The notes beneath the pieces are model-generated. The model ran no database searches. It was not told the DNA's origin and saw only the letters and a program-made list of their open reading frames with translations. Shown here piece by piece: positions 59,523 to 64,000 of a DNA stretch of 64,000 nt; position 1 is the first letter of the stretch; each line of letters opens with the position of its first letter. Position numbers and translations under genes: made by a program. Location of the stretch: the NCBI RefSeq assembly GCF_017643905.1, contig NZ_JAEPMO010000001.1, forward strand, positions 1 through 64,000, in the 5' to 3' direction. Source of the DNA: Marivita sp. (GTDB taxonomy: Bacteria; Pseudomonadota; Alphaproteobacteria; Rhodobacterales; Rhodobacteraceae).

Positions 59523-62018
59523 TTATTCGACCTTGATCGTCGCAGATGCAATGCTTTCCCGGTCCTGACGGATGAAATACTGCACCACGTAGTCGCCCGG
59601 AGCGTCCGGCAGGATGATTGTCGCCGGGTTGCCGCTGCGCGTATAGGCCCAGCTTTGCCATTGTTCGCCGCCCGTTGCGTCCGCAGGACCAACGCCGATG
59701 TAGTCTTCCGCGTAATCAGGCCCGGTCCAGCCGATTTCGACGGTGGCCCCCGGTGTCGCCGTCGCGGGCACACTCAGCGTCGCCTCAACCGGGGTCACGG
59801 TGATCGGGGTTTCTGCAATCGCGTTGCGGTCTTGTCTGACGAAATACCGGATCAGGTGATCCCCCGGTGTTGCGGGCACCAAGAGTTTTGCGGGCGCTCC
59901 GTCGCGCGTATACACCCAATTTTCCCACCGGTTTGCCCCATCCGCATCCGCGCGTCCGATCCCAAGGTAGTCCTCGCTGTAGTTCGGGCCTGTCCACGCG
60001 ACGTCGATGGTCGATCCGGCCGGAGCGCTGGCCGGAGCCTGAAGTGTCGCCTCAACCGGTTTCAGCGAAATTGGCACAGACGTCAGGGGAGTACGATCCT
60101 GCCGCTGGAAATAGGTGATAAGGTACTCGCCGGGTTCCACCGGCATCACCAGATCAAGCGGGCTGCCCTCGCGGGTGTAGGTCCAGTTCTCCCACTGATT
60201 TGCACCGTCGGCATCTGCGCGCCCAACGCCGATATAGTCCTCGTCGTAGTTCGGGCCGGTCCAGCCAATTTCGATGGTTGATCCGACGAACGCCTCTGTT
60301 GGCGCCGTGATGCTGGCACTGACCGCCGTCAACGTGATCGGAACCGACGTGAGCGGTGTGCGGTCCTGTCGTTGGAAATAGGTAATGACATACTCGCCGG
60401 GTTCTGCAGGCATCACAAGGTCAAGAGGGCTGCCCTCGCGGGTGTAGGTCCAGTTTTCCCATTGGTTCGCACCGTCGGCATCTGCGCGCCCGATGCCGAT
60501 GTAATCTTCGGCATAGTTCGGTCCGGTCCAGCCGATTTCGATGGTCGATCCGGCAACGGCCTCGGTCGGCGCGGTGATGCTGGCTGTGACCTCGGTTGCC
60601 GTAAACGCGATGGTCGTCAGCGGCGTTCTATCCTGCCGCATGAAGTAGGTGATGGCATAGTTGCCGGGCTCTGCCGGGATGGTCAGTTTGGCCGGTGATC
60701 CGTCGCGGACATAGGTCCAGTTCTCCCACTGGTTTGCTCCGTCTGCCGCCACCCTGCCGATGCCGATATAGTCCTATTTGTAATTTGGGCCTCTCCAGTC
60801 GACCATGATTTCAGAGCCCGCCGGGGCCTCGGCCACGGTCTGGAGGGTCGCGGTCGCGGGTGTGACCATGATCTCGGTCTGTCCCAACGGTTCGCGGCCA
60901 TCGCGTTTGAAATATGTGATGACATGCGGGCCGGGTGTGGGCGGAACCAAAAGGTCTACCGGGTTGCCGGACGATGTGTAGCTCCAGTTGCGCCACTGGT
61001 TTGCACCGTCTGCATCTGCGGCACCGATCCCGATATAGTCTTCCTTTTCATTCGGGCCGTCCCATCCCACCTGGATCGTGCTTCCCGCGACGGCCTCTAC
61101 CGGGGCCAGAACGCGCGCCTTGTCCTGCGGAGCGGGAAAGGCGATTTGTACTGTTGCACTATCACCAATCGCCACGAATTGGCGGGTCATTTCGGTTTCC
61201 AGCGCAACGCTGTAGGCGATGGCGGTGTACGATCCTTCGGGCAATTGCAGGTCAAGCGGATTGCCTTCGGTATCGCTGAGGACAGTGTTGGTGTTGCTTG
61301 TCAGTTCCCAGAGCACAGGGCCGGACACCAACATGTCCGTGCCTTCGATTACGGCTGTCAGCGTGGTTGGCACGACGACAGGTTCGGGGTCCGGTTCGGG
61401 CGCAGCGGCCACCTGTGTCAGGGCGGCGGTTAACTGATCCGCGTTGTCGGCAGTGAGGAATTGCCCGCCGGTTTCGTCGGCGATGCACTGCATCTGCGCC
61501 AAAGCCTCGGGGTCAGAGCCAACGTCGAAACCGATCACATGGGCGGTGAAATCAATGCCGGCCTCTTCCAACAGGCGCGCGGCTGCGCAGGGATCGGGAT
61601 TGCAGGTCTCAACCCCGTCACTGACAAGGATGACGGTCGCCTTTTCCTCGGTGTAGCGCAGGGCTTGCGCGGCGGCGATGACTGCGTCGGTCATGGGCGT
61701 CTTGCCCAAGGGCTTGATCCCGTTCACGGCGGTCGCAATCTGGGCCGCCGTTCCCGGTGCCGGGGCGACGACCGTTTCGATATCCGTGCATTCGCCGCGT
61801 TCGCGGTGGCCATAGACCGTCAGGCCAAGCCCCTGTTCTGCTGGGAAATCCGACAGAAGCTTGCCCACGACGTCTTGCGCGATGGTGATCTTGGCAACGC
61901 CATCGACCTGTCCCCACATCGACCCGGATCCGTCCATCACGAGAACCGTGTTGGGCTGGTTTTGCGCGGTGGCGATCGTGGCAAAAGCCGTTAGGGAAAG
62001 GGCAAGCAAATGTCGCAT
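59523..62018 (-). pseudogene. Secreted VWA-domain protein with six C-terminal tandem repeats, interrupted by in-frame TAG at 60774-60776
   Basis: ORFs 60774-62054 and 59523-60752 share a frame; reads ...DWRGPNYK[TAG]DYIGIGRVAADGANQWENW where other repeats have E before DYIG; signal peptide MRHLLALSLTAFATIATAQ, MIDAS-like MDGSGSMWG. Confidence 0.82.
59540..61130 (-). repeat. Six tandem repeats of about 89 aa (about 267 bp) in the VWA protein
   Basis: (E)DYIGIGRADADGANQWENWTYTREGSPLDLVMPAEPGEYVITYFQRQDRTPL motif recurs at about 267-bp spacing (boundaries approximate). Confidence 0.85.
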
Positions 62019-62276
62019 CGGATGTGTCCTCGAAATCAGGTGATTCAATGACACCAGAGAAGCACGTTGAATCGGACATGCACAGGTTTCGCAGAACCAA
62101 AATTTCGCTTTTTTTGCTTGGCGAAAAGACGCCGTGTGCTAATGATTTGAGCAAGTTCGTGAAAGCTGCTCAGAAATTATGCGCCCTTGGCCTCTGGAAA
62201 TAGGTGGACGGTCCTTCGTGTTCCGTTTCTCCAACTGATGGAACAGCTTGCCTCGAACAAACTGTGGAGATTCTCG

Positions 62277-63284
62277 ATGCTTAAACGTACGTTGGCGGCC
62301 TTTGCCACCACACTCAGCTTCGCAAGTGCCGCCTTTGCACAGGCTGATTTTCCATTTGCGCTCGACTGGAAATTCGAAGGTCCAGCGGCCCCTTATTTCG
62401 TGGCCATCGACAAGGGCCATTTCGAAGCGGCCGGCCTCTCGGTCGAGATTTCGGCCGGGCAGGGGTCTCTGGATGCCATCCCGAAAGTGGCGACCGGGGC
62501 CTTCCCCGTCGGGTTCGCAGACATCAACTCCTTGATCAAGTTCCTCGACCAGAACCCCGGCGCGCCTGTCACAGCGGTAATGATGGTCTATGACAAGCCG
62601 CCTTTCGCTATCATTGGCCGCAAGTCGCTGGGTGTCGAAGTGCCGAAAGACCTTGAAGGTAAAGTGCTGGGCGCCCCACCCCCCGATGGCGCATGGGCGC
62701 AGTTCCCGGCTTTCGCCATTGCCAACGATCTGGATGTCGCGTCAATCACTGTTGAACCGGTCGGCTTCCCGACCCGTGAGCCGATGCTCGCCGAAGGCAA
62801 CGTCGCCGCGATCACAGGGTTCTCGTTCTCGTCCTATCTGAACCTTGTGCGTCTTGGCGTGCCGGAAGAGGACATCTCGACCATCCTGATGGCGGATTAT
62901 GGCCTCTCGCTTTACGGCAACGCGATTATCGCGAACACCAATTTCGCTGCCGATAATCCCGAGCTGATCAAAGGGTTCCTTGGTGCGGTCGCCGCCGGTT
63001 GGAAAGATGCTATTGCAGACCCGGATGCCGCGATTGCCAGCCTGATCGAACGCAACCCGGCGGCCGATGCAGAGCTTGAAAAGCGTCGTCTTCAACTGTC
63101 CATCGATGCCAACGTCGCGACCGATTACGCGATGACCAACGGCATGGGCGATATTGATGCCGACCGTATGGCAAAGGCGATCGAGCAGATCGCACAAACC
63201 TACGAGTTCCAGAACGCGCCCGACGCAAGCCTCTACTTTACGGATGCCTACCTGCCGGACGCGGCAGCGCGGATGCTGAAATAA
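62277..63284 (+). CDS. ABC transporter substrate-binding protein, NMT1/THI5-like (SsuA/ThiY fold)
   Basis: Signal peptide; DFPFALDWKFEGPAAPYFVAIDKGHFEAAGLSVEISAGQGSLDAIPKVATGAFPVGFADINSLI. Confidence 0.88.
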   Translation: MLKRTLAAFATTLSFASAAFAQADFPFALDWKFEGPAAPYFVAIDKGHFEAAGLSVEISAGQGSLDAIPKVATGAFPVGFADINSLIKFLDQNPGAPVTAVMMVYDKPPFAIIGRKSLGVEVPKDLEGKVLGAPPPDGAWAQFPAFAIANDLDVASITVEPVGFPTREPMLAEGNVAAITGFSFSSYLNLVRLGVPEEDISTILMADYGLSLYGNAIIANTNFAADNPELIKGFLGAVAAGWKDAIADPDAAIASLIERNPAADAELEKRRLQLSIDANVATDYAMTNGMGDIDADRMAKAIEQIAQTYEFQNAPDASLYFTDAYLPDAAARMLK

Positions 63285-63342
63285 AACTCCCAATGGGCCG
63301 GTCGTGCGTGTCACGATCGGCCCTTGTTACAAGGCGGTGCGC

Positions 63343-64000
63343 GTGTCGAGAAATCTCATCGAAATCAAAGGCGTGCGACACGCCTACCACACCAAGGCGG
63401 GTCCCTTGCCCGTACTGGGTGGATTGGAAATAACTGTTCCCGAAGGCGGATTTGCTGCCGTGGTTGGGCCGTCCGGCTGTGGTAAATCCACATTGACCCG
63501 TTTGATCGCTGGCCTGATGAAACCCGATCAAGGCGAAGTCTGGCTGCACGGTGAATTGGTCAAAGGGCCGAAGTCGACTGTGGGTATGGCCTTTCAGAAC
63601 CCCGTGCTGCTGGAATGGCGCACCATACTTCAAAACGTCATGCTACCGCTCGAGATTTTGCCGACCAAGCTGTCGAAGCGCGAACAGGAAGAGCGCGCGC
63701 GCAAGCTGCTGGCGCTTGTCGGTCTGGAAGGTTTCGAGGACAAACGCCCCAGTGAACTCTCTGGCGGGATGCGGCAGCGTGCGTCGCTGTGCCGGTCAAT
63801 CGTGCACAAACCCGAAGTGCTGATCCTTGATGAGCCGTTCGGGGCCCTAGACGCGTTCACCCGCGAAGACCTCTGGCAGACCATGCACAAGGTCAAGGCG
63901 GAAGAGCCGTTCACCGGCGTCCTGATCACCCATGATCTGCGCGAGTCGATTTTCTTGGCCGATCAGGTTGTTGTGCTGTCGGGGCGGCCTGCCAAAACGC
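63343..64000 (+). CDS. ABC transporter ATP-binding protein (SsuB/TauB type), truncated by the window edge
   Basis: VVGPSGCGKSTLTRLIAGLMKPDQGEV, LSGGMRQRASLCRSI, LILDEPFGALD; GTG start assumed at 63343. Confidence 0.87.
   Translation, partial: MSRNLIEIKGVRHAYHTKAGPLPVLGGLEITVPEGGFAAVVGPSGCGKSTLTRLIAGLMKPDQGEVWLHGELVKGPKSTVGMAFQNPVLLEWRTILQNVMLPLEILPTKLSKREQEERARKLLALVGLEGFEDKRPSELSGGMRQRASLCRSIVHKPEVLILDEPFGALDAFTREDLWQTMHKVKAEEPFTGVLITHDLRESIFLADQVVVLSGRPAKT

Noticed and set aside
62100-62276. TPP riboswitch upstream of the NMT1/THI5-like transporter
   Set aside because: No CUGAGA/ACCUGA-type thi-box elements seen in the leader.

Overview
Gene-dense, GC-rich chromosomal window that looks like Rhodobacteraceae / Roseobacter-clade alphaproteobacterium, judged from gene content and synteny. 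Recognised blocks: a polyamine-type ABC transporter with GntR regulator and aminotransferase; moaE-moaD-pgsA; lepB-rnc-era-recO; acpS; pdxJ; RelA/SpoT; rpoZ; folK; ispH; a DEAD-box helicase; rnhA; three tandem peptide-deformylase paralogues followed by fmt; UspA/SulP; smc; mipZ; and a long translation operon on the minus strand (ffh, five GNAT acetyltransferases, chorismate mutase, rpsP, rimM, trmD, rplS, rpmE). The right end holds a VWA/tandem-repeat protein and an NMT1/THI5-like ABC transporter. No tRNA, rRNA, CRISPR array, prophage or IS element was recognised. Main observations: (1) two otherwise intact genes each carry one in-frame TAG, an aminotransferase at 4280-4282 and a VWA repeat protein at 60774-60776; (2) the third tandem deformylase has lost the Cys metal ligand and the catalytic Glu; (3) five adjacent, overlapping GNAT genes sit inside the ffh-rpsP operon; (4) two tandem ATTC-N8-GAAT inverted repeats (BigR/SqrR-type operators) lie in the promoter of a multi-TM protein at 40040; (5) a closed, strongly paired candidate leader RNA lies just upstream of ffh. 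All calls come from reading the sequence and the supplied ORFs; no database search was run.
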